Positions 24,991 to 38,700 of a stretch of DNA of 64,000 nucleotides are shown here, piece by piece. Each line of letters begins with the position of its first letter. Positions within the stretch are counted from its first letter, which is position 1. The translations under genes and the position numbers were made by a program. Below the pieces are notes generated by a model. The model made no database searches and was not told the origin of the DNA. It saw only the letters and a program-made list of their open reading frames with translations. Origin of the DNA: Polytrichum commune (Eukaryota; Streptophyta; Polytrichopsida; Polytrichales; Polytrichaceae); NCBI GenBank assembly GCA_950295325.1, contig OX485805.1, positions 28,135,501 through 28,199,500 on the forward strand, given 5' to 3'.

Positions 24991-26730
24991 TTACTCCTCC
25001 TCGTCCCACAGAAGGACTCTGCGCTTAATTGGGGACGTCATATTGTTGGAGTTGCCTGGTGTGTATCCTCCAAACCCGTTGGAGTTAGCTGGTGAGTTGC
25101 CAGGTGGGCCGTTCCCCGTGCTGGCTGTCTGTGAGTTAGCTGGGCTTCCCCAAAGGCTTGTAAGTCGTCCCGAGGGTGGTGTAGACAGGTTAGGGTTGCG
25201 GCCACTCCGTCCACCTCCCCGACCTCGGTACCCTCGGCCGCCTCGTGCAAAGCCGCCGCGACCTCCTGGAGTTCCTCTCCCTCTTCCTCCTACAAAGCCC
25301 CTGTCTGTGGGCGATGAATTCAGATTGAACTTCTATCGCTTGTATGGAGAGGGCGCTTTGCTTGGGGATCCGGGATGTGCAAGAGAGAATTTGGGTCCTT
25401 TGAGGAGTCTCTCAATTTTACTTGCAATAGGAGTGTCTGTGATGTCCATGAGCAACCCCTGATTGGGATTTTCAGAAAGTTGTATAGCTGCACTAATCAT
25501 GTATTCTCTTGTTGTATGGAATACAATTGCAGCCTTGACTGCTACTCTTGCTGATTCTCTCATCCAAATCATGAATGCAGCAAATCTAGCTATTGCAGTA
25601 GGGTAGTTAGGAAAAAAGATTTCCAACTTGTTAACCATGGTCCATACTGCATGATCGAACCATATAATGGATCCTTTGCATCCACTTGTGGCTCTAGGAT
25701 TACAGAGGCATCGCATGTAGGGTCTTTGCACATTCCACATTTCGGATAAGTGCGACTCCTTGCGATTATGACCAGTGGGTAAATCCTGTTTTGTATGAAG
25801 CTTGACCTCAAGGGTGGTACACTTAGCATGATCAAACATGGTAAGTGGAAATGCATGTGTAAGGTCCATTGGTGCTCTCAATACTCCAAAGTTACTCAAT
25901 GCTTGCTTCTTGTACCCTTCCACCTCTTGATCTGTAAATCCTGTCCATGCTTGCCACATAGGGATAGATATAGGAGCAAGGAGGTTTGTATTACCTATAG
26001 CCCACATTCTATGTTGATACTTTGCCACTAGAAGCTCCACACTTCGCGGTGGTTTGATAGGTACCACTGGGCCTTTGCTAGTAACCATGGTGTTCTTCTG
26101 TTTTTCAATTTGAGTAGACAGTATGCCATCACAGTATTCCTCCAGTGCGCTCTTATCGGCTTCAGATATTCGGAGCTTGGCTAGCAGCGGGTGCGTGCTG
26201 CTGCCCTTTCCATCCTCTGGTCCTTTTATCGAACGCACAGACTCGCTGTTGAGTTCATCTTCATTGGCCAGCTTCAGAGTCGCCTCCACCCTCTGTGCTA
26301 TCTCTGCAGACCGAAAAGCATCTGTTTCGTCGTCTGAGATCAGTTCCTGCAGTCTGGACTGAGCCATCCGCAGTCTGCTGATGGTTTTCGTTGTATCAGT
26401 TGTGGCTGTGACAAAGAGTGTTGTCCAGGACGCGAGATCTAGCGTATCCAGGAGTAGCGGTCCGTGCATACCATCATCATCAGCCTCGTTGATGACTGCA
26501 ATATCAGATTCTTGTATGAAGGCATGAAATTCTGGTATATCAATCACTGCCATGGTGGTTTGAACCGCCGGTATGGGGGCAGGTAGCGGAGGCCCGTAGC
26601 CTAGTGTGACCATTTCTGCACTCCATGCTTGAGTTTTTTGATCCGACTGTCTCACATTTTGTTCACAAGCAATGTAAGTATAATAGATAGCACAGATATA
26701 TATAAGAATGGATGGTAGCAGCTTCCACAC
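24991..26730 (-). CDS. Penelope-like element ORF1: unknown core plus RGG-rich tail, one in-frame TAG
   Basis: The frame runs 579 codons from 26730, with a TAG at 25333-25335 (codon 466) and then 113 further codons in the same frame. The tail is rich in RGG/GRG (FVGGRGRGTPGGRGGFARGG), then Asn/Ser/Pro, ending RRVLLWDEEE. RGG boxes bind RNA, so a nucleocapsid-like ORF1 role is inferred. Residues 1-465 match no family I know; the N-terminal LLPSILIYICAIYYTYIA is hydrophobic, and Met at codons ~40 or ~61 could be the true start. The smooth continuation after TAG argues for a recent nonsense change or for readthrough. It is upstream of the RT on the same strand. Confidence 0.65.
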
Positions 26731-26746
26731 TGCTAATGGATGGTCT

Positions 26747-28470
<1,724 letters not shown>

Positions 28471-28689
28471 GGGAAGCTATCTTATGAGCGATGAGCAGTG
28501 AGCGGTGAGCGGTGAGCAGTAACACATGAGCAATGAGCAGTAACATATGAGCAATGATTCCAAATTTAGTAAAGACACACGGGTTTAGGGTACACAACCA
28601 AAATTTTGACAAATTAATTGCATATTTTCAATTGTAAATTGCCAATATTTTAAATGAAGCACAAGTGAAAGGGCCCTATTTCCATAGAT

Positions 28690-28930
28690 CATTTAAAACA
28701 CTTTCAATTCATTGCTGATTTTTATTATAATAATCCAAACCAATACATGTCATTTATTGACATCCTTATACATGTAATTACAACCAACACTTGCACAACT
28801 ACTCACATTCCACAACACCATCAAGCTCAAGTAGGTGCATAACCTCATTATACGTACATGTAGGTGCCATAATTGTGAGCCACTCAAACTGCTCACGGGT
28901 TGAATTAAGGCCCAGAATCTACAAATGAAA
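28690..28930 (-). pseudogene. Truncated duplicate of the transposase 3' end
   Basis: Aligns with 29260-29460: the shared CATTGCTGATTTTTATTATA, ACTACTCACA and a reading TYNEVM-LLEL close to the C-terminus of the transposase. The two copies are separated by a SINE-like sequence. No upstream coding sequence is attached. Confidence 0.65.
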
Positions 28931-28984
28931 GGAAATTAGATATTAGAAATAGTCAATATGTAGGTAACTACTAGATTTTGAAAC

Positions 28985-29180
28985 ATCCGCCTGTGGATGC
29001 GAGTTGTGTAAGAGACTGGTATTAGGTCTGTATCAACCCGGGTTCGAATCCGGTTGGTTACATTGACTGGTGCTATCCCAAATTGAGCTAGTGATAAAGC
29101 AGGAATAATTTATAGGCGGATACCAAGAAGACGTTACTACGCGGATGTGCGTAGAATCTTCTCAATTATTTTTTATTTTT
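28985..29180 (+). mobile_element. tRNA-derived SINE-like sequence
   Basis: CCCGGGTTCGAATCCGG near 29038-29054 is a strong Pol III B-box (GGTTCGAATCC). An A-box-like segment lies ~50 bp upstream, and a T-rich end follows near 29165-29180. The 5' part does not fold into a convincing acceptor stem with the 3' part, so I read it as a SINE, not a tRNA gene. Confidence 0.5.
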
Positions 29181-29374
29181 AGAAACTTGTTATTATTTAT
29201 CCATGTCAATCAATCAAACCGCTCACGGTTGGGTCGTAGTCTAAATAGAAATGAAGTTACTGAATCATTTGAAATACTTCCAGCCCATTGCTGATTTTTA
29301 TTATAAAAATCCAAACAAAAACATGTCATATTTTGACATTCAAATATATGGTACTTAATAGACCATTTGCAATA

Positions 29375-32300
29375 CTACTCACACTCTACAATACCAGCAA
29401 GTTCAAGTAGTCGCATGACCTCGTTATAGGTATATGTAGGTGCATGAATGAACTTGTCACTCTCGTAATCCACCTTGCACAAAAATCTAAACACATAATA
29501 AAGATGTTTACAATACACCCATTTTCCTTTATTTCCCAATGCATGAGAGGACATTTTCGTGAAATCCGGGCATGTGCAATGCGGGATGTCGCCAATTGTG
29601 ACATGGTAGGTGATATCATGCTTGGAGACAATGTTGATTATCACTCCAAAGCCCGGATATGGAATGGCAGTGACCCCAACCACATAGTAACCCTCCATGA
29701 GCCCGGCGCTCTCCCATTTGTTTTTGTGATCCGCTAGCGGTGTTGTTGGATTACGACGCACTGTCTTTCCAAACCTGAATGTAGGGTGGGCGTCCGGGTT
29801 TGGTGGCATAGAAAAATGCGAGCGAGGGATGGGGAGAGTTGCGATTGTTGAAAGTCTACGACGAGGGAACAATGCCTCCCTCTGCTGTAGTTGAAATCCA
29901 GCATCTTCAAGTGCCAAAACCTCCTCTCACGATAGATTGGTACCTATCTTCACCGGCCATGTGTTGGGTACTATAGGCCAGTCCAACACATATTTCTTCT
30001 TACTGCCACTCACACAACGTTTGATGTCGTCAGGGCAAAACCAAAATTCATACTCCACATTGTTGGGAGAGCGAAATTCCTTCCTGAGCCCTTTGTATGT
30101 TGGAGCAGGTGTGCCATGTTTCCCAGTCCCGACTTTGACATTACACATAGTCCCTGTGATGGCCTGCAGTGCCCAACATCGTTTGGCTGAGTTGGGTGGT
30201 AATCTTGTAATGTGCCACTTGGAAGCAAGACAATCTGTCTCTAACACGGATGTAGTATGAGCCACACCATGAATTGTAGAACTCAACGATTCCTCTATGC
30301 GTTGACGAGTTGCTCGGGTGTTCGGACGAGGAATGGAATAGTTCACTTTGTCGGGTCGATGAGAGTCACAATCAACACCCGGTGGTAGGTTGAGTTTGCA
30401 TTTGGTGGAACCAAAGAGCTCTGACCCTTCCAATGCACAATCTCTAGTGTTGACGTCTTCTGCCCCTGGATAAGACTTCATGGCATCGGCCAACATTTTT
30501 GGATCTCCACACCTGACAGCCGCTTTGAGTTTCAAGGATGCTGAATCAGGACCTTTACCATCAGACCCCCCTTTCAACCATGTCCGGTAATTTGCAATTT
30601 GTATGAAGGCACGGATCATGTCGTCCACTGTAGCTTCATATAAACAAGTCATCTTGTTGCCGGACTGTTGGAGCCATTTGTTGTGTACAGTCTCTGCAAG
30701 GTTACATGTTGGCATTTCCGCACGCTCTTCTATTGTCATATCCTATGAACAACACACAAATACAAGGATAAGACAAACATAAGATAAATTATATATCTAG
30801 GTTTGGGTCGTTCAACCCAAAATGACTGCCACGTTTGGGTCGAACGACCCAAACTGCCTACAAGGTTTGGGTCGAATGACCCAAACTGTTTGTTGTTTGT
30901 TATGTACAGTCTCTGCAAGGTTGCATATTGGCATTCCCGCACGCTCTTTTATTGTGATATCCTATGAACAACACAGAAAGACAAAAATAAGAAAAACATA
31001 GGATATATTACATTGAATAATGAAGTTTGATATGTACTTACAAGTAGCATATGGCCACCCCATTGTCTGTAACGAAAGTGCCAAAATCCCAACCACTCTG
31101 AAAGGCCAAGGATGCCTTCTTCGGATGCAGCTCCAGATGACAACCACCAAGAACGAATCACATGGTACTTGGTCTCAGCGTCGTCCATTGTTTTCGCGTC
31201 TTTGTAATCCTTGCATATTTGTTTGTGTTGAAATTGCAAGGATGGTTTGATATACTTTTGGGTCACCTTATCCAAGCTTGCGGACCAATGGAAAAGACAT
31301 GTACGCTCACGTGCAACCATGGGTAGACTTGGATCACCATCCCCGTAAATTGCCCTCACCGCATTCCAATTAGTTTGAGCACTATCAGCCATAAACCCTT
31401 TGAAGTTTACGTTTGATACATCATTATCTGCCATGACAACATTCAAATTTTCCCAAAAGAGAATTTGCGCTGCACCATCTTCAGATTGCATGTCACAACA
31501 CGCAATAGTCAACACTTTACAGTATCGACTGTCGTACACATGGCAAGCCATGGTCGTCCAGTCCTTCAAACGTTTGAGATGGTCAAACATAATCCATGAA
31601 TTCTCCATATCCCCACCGACTTGCATCCTCTTCACAAGCTCCACACCACTACCTGGAAGGTCTACAGACATCTTAAAAACAAACACTTTGTCCTTTGACT
31701 GCCTTGGGAACCGACTACCATGGACGAATTTGAAAGCAGAGTGGTCTTTGAGCGCCATAATACTATCCATAGTTCCCATTCCACTACGCAAAAAACGCTT
31801 TGATCCAGATACAAAGTTACGACAATTTGGAGAGGCAAGAGTGCTGAATTTGTCCATGACGACCTATAGGGATGAACCAACCAAGTGATGGCCTTCGACA
31901 TTTGCGGAAGATTTGAGAAGGTAATTGGCCAAAAATTGTTTGCTCGCCGCCATAACTATGGTTGAATTTTTTGCTGTGGGTGTTTTCAATACTTCATTTG
32001 CAACGCATTGGTATGCCATGTCCAATGATTCACGGCATGTGCCATTGGCCAGAGGGTGATCATGTACACCAAGATGAATGCAAGCCCTGGACATTCCAAC
32101 GGATGTGGAGTGAATGTATATGATTCGAGCATTACACAAAGCAATGCACACAGGTGTGGAACGACATACCTTACACTCGACAGTGGACTTAGTAGGGGGA
32201 ACAACACCCACAGTAAATGGGATAGGAGTTGAACCGGCCCATTCAGTGTTGTTCCGGAGGCCCCCATTGCGATTCATGTAATCATAGTAGTCATTATGAC

Positions 32301-33177
32301 ATTGAAGATGACCAGCACAAGTAGAGCACCGGAAGGACAGTCCAAAGTCATTTTGGATATTCGTGGTTTTGGTGGTGCACCAAGGGTGACCGTCGCACAT
32401 CTTGTCAATGCCGTCCATTGAGCGACCATACGTACTTGGAGCTTTGAGTGCCACATGAGGCAAGAGAAATAAAACATCACCATTAAAAGAAGATGGTAAG
32501 TACTTGACTTCACGAACATCTATACTGTCAAAATCAATGGATGCAAGATCGGACTTTGATCTTTTTTTTGACTTTGTCAGCTTCAAGGCATCAACCATAG
32601 TCAACCCTGTAGATGAAGGTGAAGGGTGTAGTGGAGGACGTTGAGAAGGTGAGATTTGGGGAACCACCTTCTTGTACATAAGACCGCAAGGGGATTTGGC
32701 TACATGTATAGGAAGTTGGGAAGGAGTAGAATGAACACTTCTAAATGGAAATGGCGATGTGTTTGGAAGATCAATAGATGCACAAATGTCTTCTTCTGAA
32801 TCTGATAGCACAAATATACTATCATCAAGGGGTTCCACCTTAACAGGTGTGATAGAGGGAATTTGAACTGTGGATGTACCGGATTCGTTTGTCAAAATGA
32901 CAGTTGAAGCTTGCATTTGAGACTCAGAAAGTTCTATCACCTTAAATGAACCAGGTCCTAAGATCCACATAAAACCAACATCAGTTCTATTTTTTGGAAC
33001 CAAAATCGTTTCATACACCTCTCCATCTGCAGAGTACATCTCATGCTCTAAATACATGGTTCCTATCTGGAGATTGAATCTCAAACTAAATAAATCCTCT
33101 GAAACACTCACATGACCATCATCTTGGAGTGGCAAGATGAAGGGAACAAAAGATCCATGAGCTCTAATGGTAGCCAT
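29375..33177 (-). pseudogene. MULE-like transposase with SWIM zinc finger, two in-frame stops
   Basis: Exon 1 is complement(31042..33177), 712 codons, ending ACTT|GTAAGT. Exon 2 is complement(29375..30742), opening after TTCATAG; phases agree (0/0). In order: a Ser/Pro-rich N-terminal region with an acidic patch (~115-135), a cysteine-rich segment at ~260-300 (FRCSTCAGHLQCHNDY), a MULE-type core with GFMADSAQTNWNAV (~595-607) and CLFHW (~627-631), then NLAETVHNKWLQQ, and a C-terminal SWIM finger C-x-C-x19-C-x-H (CTCPDF ... YCKHLYY). SWIM after a DDE core is typical of MULE transposases; KDZ-type elements are an alternative. In-frame TAG 31864-31866 and TGA 29927-29929 interrupt an otherwise continuous product of ~1165 residues, so this copy is probably inactive. 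Confidence 0.75.
30742..31015 (-). repeat. Partial exon duplication with three palindromes inside the transposase intron
   Basis: The start of exon 2 and its acceptor (30742 leftwards) are copied at 30961 leftwards: ATAGGATAT-ACAATA-AAGAGCG and CCTTGCAGAGACTGTACA occur in both. Between them are three GTTTGGGTCGNNCGACCCAAAC-type palindromes at about 30801, 30833 and 30865, exactly 32 bp apart, the first with one mismatch. The duplicated acceptor may compete with the real one. Confidence 0.75.
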
Positions 33178-33699
33178 AGAAAATTAAAAAAACATATGAA
33201 CAACACATCACAAAAATATGGGGTGAATGTTGCTTTTGTATAGAGTTGTGTGAGGAAATGAATGGAAATAAAAACGTGTGATACAATAATGGATGGAGAT
33301 GAAAGCGTGTGATAAATAACATCTAATAATACAGAAGTGGACATAATACAATAATAGTCAGAGACTATTTACGAGCAAGATATACACAAAACGGCGTCAA
33401 ATACTAAAAGGATTGGTAGAAATTTAAAATATATATGTGTGGACTGACGCAGATGTAGAAAGAATTAAAATTGGTTGGAAAAATAAATTATTGATTATTA
33501 TGAATAGAACAAAGTAGGTGTCAGAAAATTTTGGCGGATATAACAAAAATAAACACATAATGACAAACGCGTTGAAATATCTCGTTCATTGAACACCAAT
33601 TACAACATGTGATCGTAATATACGCCGGATTTTGTGAGATAGATACATTGGAAGAATAAATGATAGTACCTGATAGAAAACATATCATAGACACCAACG
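33178..33699. promoter_or_regulatory. Divergent promoter region between transposase and ParB-methyltransferase genes
   Basis: About 520 bp separates the two start codons, which point away from each other. It is AT-rich, with AAATTTAAAATATATATG near 33420-33440. No specific operators are recognisable, and neither palindrome family occurs here. A bidirectional promoter is inferred from the layout only. Confidence 0.5.
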
Positions 33700-34084
33700 A
33701 TGGTAGACGATGTAGAGAGAACACCCGTGAGGCCGAAGAGAAGACGTAGGAAAGCTTTGTATTTCACTTCCGACAAAAAGAGGTTCAGACTCAGTGTGGG
33801 AAAGAATGATGCAAAAAAGGAAGGGAAAAGAAACTTATTGAGTACGGTAGAAGAAACTGTGAAGACACTGGATTTTGATGCGATGGAGGATGATGAAGGT
33901 GCAAAGAGCAAAGAAGATGTAGACGATCGTATATCAGAGTCCGAATTGAAGACGGGTTCAAAGAAGACGACAAACAAAAAGGTAAATCAGTTCAACGTTC
34001 ACATAATTTGATAGTGTATAAGTTGTAAGTTAGGACGGAGAACCTTGTACGATCACTTACATGTCATGTAGTAGCAATTTATAG

Positions 34085-34530
34085 AGGTTATAAATTGGAG
34101 AGGAGAAACCCTATACGTTAATGCACTTGGTATATAACAGAAATTTAGAAAGGCTAGAAGTCAGGAGGAGAACGCACAGGGTTTATAAGAGCAACTTAAG
34201 AGACGAGAAGTTGGGAGGCGAAACCATGTGCGTTAGCGTACAGGGTTTATAAGAGCAACTTAAGAGGCGAGAAGTTAGGAGGTGAAACCCTGTACGTTAA
34301 CGCACAGGATTTATAAGAGCAACTTAGGAGGCAAAAAGTTGGAAGGCGTTAATAAGGCCAAAAGTTGGGAGGAGAAACCCTGTGCGTTAACGCACAGGGT
34401 TTATAAGCGCAACTTAGGAAGCCCAAAGTTGGGAGTAGAAACCCTGTGCGTTAACGCACAGGGTTTGTAAGCGTAACTTAGGAAGGCCAAAGTTGGGAGG
34501 TAAAACCCTGTGCGTTAACGCACAGGGTTT
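34085..34530. repeat. Palindrome array II: CCTGTGCGTTAACGCACAGG on a 64-bp register
   Basis: The core TGTGCGTTAACGCACA is a perfect palindrome. Matching positions fall at 34227, 34291, then 34381, 34445 and 34509, i.e. 64 bp apart within each run. Degraded or half copies lie near 34112 and 34171. Units share AAACC-TGTGCGTTAACG and a GAGCAACTTAGGAGGC spacer. The array lies in intron 1 of the ParB-methyltransferase gene. Confidence 0.9.
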
Positions 34531-34980
34531 GTAAGAGCAATTTAGGAAGGCCAAAAGTTGGGAAGTAAAACGACTAGGAGAGCCTAAAATTAAAACAAAT
34601 ATCTATTGTATGAATTTAAATCGATGTTCAGAACATAAGAGCAAAAAAACTATTCAAAACGAGGTGAGAATGCAAGAAATGACAAATATGATTACTCAAG
34701 TACTCATGCAATACGTTATAGAAGCTAGAAAATGACATAAAATAGCATAAATTTTTTTTTGCCCCGAAACCCAAATTTACGAGGTGGCCCAAAACAAAGA
34801 AATAGATAGAAGAATGAGAAAAGAAAATCATTTCAAACCAAAACAAAACATCATAAGAATTTGTAGCTACGAAGATTTAGATAATATAGCATATTTTTGT
34901 TTTTTTTTTTATCCCATTAGCATTTTTTCCAGATTTTACAAGTTTTGGCAAATCTACGAATTCCAACATTTCAAAGTCAC
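34531..34980. other. AT-rich spacer between palindrome arrays, no gene
   Basis: Intronic AT-rich DNA with poly-T runs; no repeats or coding sequence are recognised. Confidence 0.5.
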
Positions 34981-34984
34981 GTCT

Positions 34985-35205
34985 CGGCCCTGTGCGTTAA
35001 CGCACAGGGTCTATGTGCTAACGCACAGGCCTTATGTGCTAACGCACAAGGTATATGCGATAACGCATAGTAACTAGAAAGTTGCCAGCACAAACCCTGT
35101 GCGTTAACGCACAGGGCCTACTTGCCTAGCTAGAGGCTTCGCAAAATTGGGCAAGTAGACCCTGTGCGTTAACGCACAGGGTCTGCGCTGGCAACTTTCT
35201 AGCGG
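34985..35205. repeat. Array II palindromes within a large cruciform-like inverted repeat
   Basis: 34988-35068 holds one perfect and three decayed TGTGC-TAACGCACA palindromes about 21-23 bp apart. 35072-35203 is an inverted repeat with ~55 bp arms (CTAGAAAGTTGCCAGC, then the full palindrome, then CTACTTGCC) around a ~20 bp loop, so each arm contains its own perfect palindrome. Confidence 0.85.
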
Positions 35206-35417
35206 CTATGCGGGGCCACGAAGAGCCATGCTAAATATGGCTGCAGGGACAAGTAGTATTAATTGCCACAACCCCAAAGCATTCAGTTTTTTTTCTCTCC
35301 TCCGTCGGACCTGAGCTCATCGCTGCAAGCTCTCTCATCTACAGGTGCAATACAAGGTTTGTTTGCACTTTCGTGGTGACTGGATAATTGCGCATAATCA
35401 GGCGTAAATTGCGGACA

Positions 35418-35778
35418 GTTTGGGTCGGCCGACCCAAACTGTGTGCCTAGTTTGGGTCGGCCGACCCAAACTGTGTGCCTAGTTTGGGTCGGCCGACCCA
35501 AACTGTCTACCTAATTTGGGTCAGTCTACCTAATTTGGGTCAGTCGACCCAAACTGTGAGCATGGTTTGGGTCGACGGACCCAAACTGTCTACCTAGTTT
35601 GGGTCGGCCGACCCAAACTGTGAGCCTAGTTTGGGTCGATCGACCCAAACTGTCTACCTAGTTTGGGTCGGCCGACCCAAACTGTGTGCCTAGTTTGGGT
35701 CGATCGACCCAAACTGTCTCCCTAGTTTGGGTCGGCCGACCCAAACTGTGAGCATGGTTTGGGTCGTTCGACCCAAAC
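35418..35778. repeat. Palindrome array I: GTTTGGGTC-NNNN-GACCCAAAC on a strict 32-bp register
   Basis: Palindromes start at 35418, 35450, 35482, a half copy at 35514, then 35533, 35565, 35597, 35629, 35661, 35693, 35725 and 35757. Spacing is exactly 32 bp except for one 19-bp step. Half-sites TTTGGGTCG are invariant or nearly so, while centres vary (GGCC, GATC, GTTC, others). The spacer is TGTGTGCCTA or TGTCTACCTA. It lies ~250 bp before exon 2 of the ParB-methyltransferase gene. Confidence 0.95.
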
Positions 35779-38700
35779 CTCGCGTCCAACTTTGTTAGAC
35801 CTGTAGTTGGACGCACAGGGTCTGGCCTTGTAGTTTTGGGGTGAGCGGCCACCCTAATCGTACAATATTTAAAGGTACAAATGACTGTGTCTAGAATAAT
35901 TTTTGTCATTCTTCCTTGTGTTCGTGGTATTCTGTTGTTATTGTTGTTGCTATTGCTGTTGTTTTTGTAATGTTATTGCTAATGTGTTGCTACTTGTTTT
36001 GAAATATTTATGAAACTTATTTCATTTGTTTTAGGACCAATCAATGGATTTGGAAAGAACGACTCCTATTTCTAGTGATGATGATTCCACCATGCATTCA
36101 ACTCAAGATCGTCCATCTCAACAAGTTCATCATCATCAGGACATATCGTCAAATCTTCATAATAAGAAAAAGAAAAAAATAAATGAATCCCTCGTTGATT
36201 TTGACTCGGATGAAGATAATGATGGTGACAATAAAACTTATTAAGAGAAAGTGTGGGAGCTTACGAACAAACGAAAGGTCAATTCCACTTCCATAATTTC
36301 TTCAATCCGTGCTGGACCTAATGCTCGCTTGCGTGTACCCTTATGTCGCATGGTTCCTATGCCGATTGTGCGTCCTGCTTTGAAGGGTGATATTACTAAA
36401 TTGGAGGCTGATTTTTTCAATGGTTATCGTGATGGTGACCGTGTGTTTTATATATCGGCCACCGATTCTAAGGGAAACTTTCAATTCGTGGATGATGAGG
36501 TTCGCGCATCTTGGAGCCCAAATTGGGCTCAAGCCAATGTCCTGTTTGAATCTCAATTGGATACAGATTTGTCATTGACGTCAAACAAGAACAAGATATT
36601 TTTTATATGGGATGGAAATCACAGATTTCTTGCTTGGAAAAATTATATTGACCGCGTATATACCGAAGATTATGAACGTCATGTCTTTGTGGATTTTATC
36701 ATTTTGGCGCCCGAGTCTGACGACATTCCAAGTTTGTTGACTACTCTGCATGACATCAACAAGTAATGTTCTTACCTATTTTTTTACACTTATTTCTAGT
36801 TTATATTTTGTTTTCCAAATTATATCATCATGAATCTAATCAATTTAATGTTTTTTTTAGGTCAACCGAAAATTCTCACGTATCCACCAATTTGGTGCAT
36901 ACTTTATATCGGATGCAAAGTATTGGCACCATGCCTTTGACTTCCTTCATAAAGCAACTGGATCCAAAGAGTTATAAACGATGTGAGGAGAAGTCCGTCA
37001 AAACTTGGTATTCTTTGACACGACCAATTTTTTTGGATTACATGTACAGTGTAAGTTCTTCTACCATTGCTAATATGTGCCTTATGTTTATTCACCTTCA
37101 TTTTACATTACATCTATATGAACTTATAAATATTGACTTTTGTTTGATTTTTCAGCAAGAACTTGCTGAGGCTAGCGATATTGCTCTCAACCAGTACAAT
37201 GAAATTCATCCTCTTGAACGGACATCAGACGGAATTTCAAAAGCAATGTCCGCAGCTGTCAACAAAAAACGTGCAATGTTCTCTTCTAGTTTTACGAAAC
37301 AACTAGCGATTGCCGATATCAACCTTACCTCTGCTTTCCTTGAAGAAGTTAAGCACCATTGGGGTTCATTTTCGGTGCCTGAAATGCTACAAGAGAAACT
37401 TCATTATGTTGCTGTCAGTAATGTGGATGCAGAAGTCAAAGTTGGATGGCTCAAGCTTTGGAATGGCAATAGATTTGACAAAGATGCATTGCATTTCCCG
37501 AAATCGCCCCTCTCTGATTCTGCACTTGATGATTGGTTATCAAAGTCTACATATTGGGCACAGTTGGAAAGAAAGGCTATCGAAGAGCTTCAAAGTATTC
37601 TTTCATCTCCTCTTCAGTTGCCTGTAGATGTGCCTACTCTCTTCGAGTATATCCAAACCTGGAAGTTTGCGGCTTTCAATTCAATATTCTATCGTGAATT
37701 CCAAAGCGGAAAAGTTAAAAAACACAACGGTTGGGATGAGCAACCTAATATTGATCTTGTTATGAAACGTGTATTATACAGGTACAACCTAATCTTATTA
37801 TTTTTTTGATTTTTTTTATGCCATTTGTCAAATTATCATGGAATATTTGACTTACAATATTTTTGTGTGTAGGTATTTTCGATATGTTTTGATTCCACAT
37901 AAATGCGTTATAGGGGAACCTCGTTTTTTCCCAAATTGGCGTGACACTGGTGCAGGAGATTCATGCATGTTCACTACTGAGATTTGTTTGGATTGGTCGC
38001 TCCCACACTATGAGGATTGTGGTTGGTATCTTGATTGTCCTAAGGATGCATGTCCGTGAAGTGAGAAGACAATCCGTTAGATAAATGATGCTAAAAATGT
38101 GGATCCTCGTGATACTGCAATTTTGAAAGCACAAATTGTGCAGCTTAAACTTAGAGAGCCAGAACCAAAAGAGACAAAACGTCGTAAGAGGAAACATGTT
38201 CCTGAAACCAAAATACAAGATCAATCGGAAATTTCACAACATAAAGATTTGCTTGTTCTTTCCAATGATTTGGATAAGAATCCACTTGGAGGCGAAAGTT
38301 CAAAGTCTGGGTGCGATGTATTGGAATTTCATTACTCGAGCACCTATGACGCTATTCATCGTGCGCCAACGAATGTTTTGAGAAAATAGTTATTCATACT
38401 GAAGAACTTTCTCACGCTCTCTTTTGCTCGATCTACTGCTGTCAAGAACAAGTCTGAAGGGGTTGAAGTAGGCCCTCCTGAGTGGATCCAATGGCGGACA
38501 TTTCTTGAAAACGTAAGTATTATTGTTTTGGTATTTTCTGTAATGTTCTTACTTTCATTTGGATTTTATTTTGTGTCTTATATTGTGATATGTTGTGGTA
38601 TTTCAGTTCAAAGACAATCGCGAATTTCATGTCATGGGAAGTCCGACTCCATTTGCCATTGACTTGGTTTTTCTGCAATTTCCCGACGGTCTTGACTTCA

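Noticed and set aside
24980-25462. 160-codon Pro/Arg-rich plus-strand ORF
   Set aside because: It is the antisense shadow of the RGG-rich ORF1 tail.
28985-29060. Functional tRNA gene
   Set aside because: A good B-box is present but no consistent cloverleaf with a paired acceptor stem.
35418-35778. CRISPR-like array (regular 32-bp repeats)
   Set aside because: The spacers are only ~10 bp and nearly identical, the repeats are palindromic binding-site-like, and the setting is a plant transposon intron.
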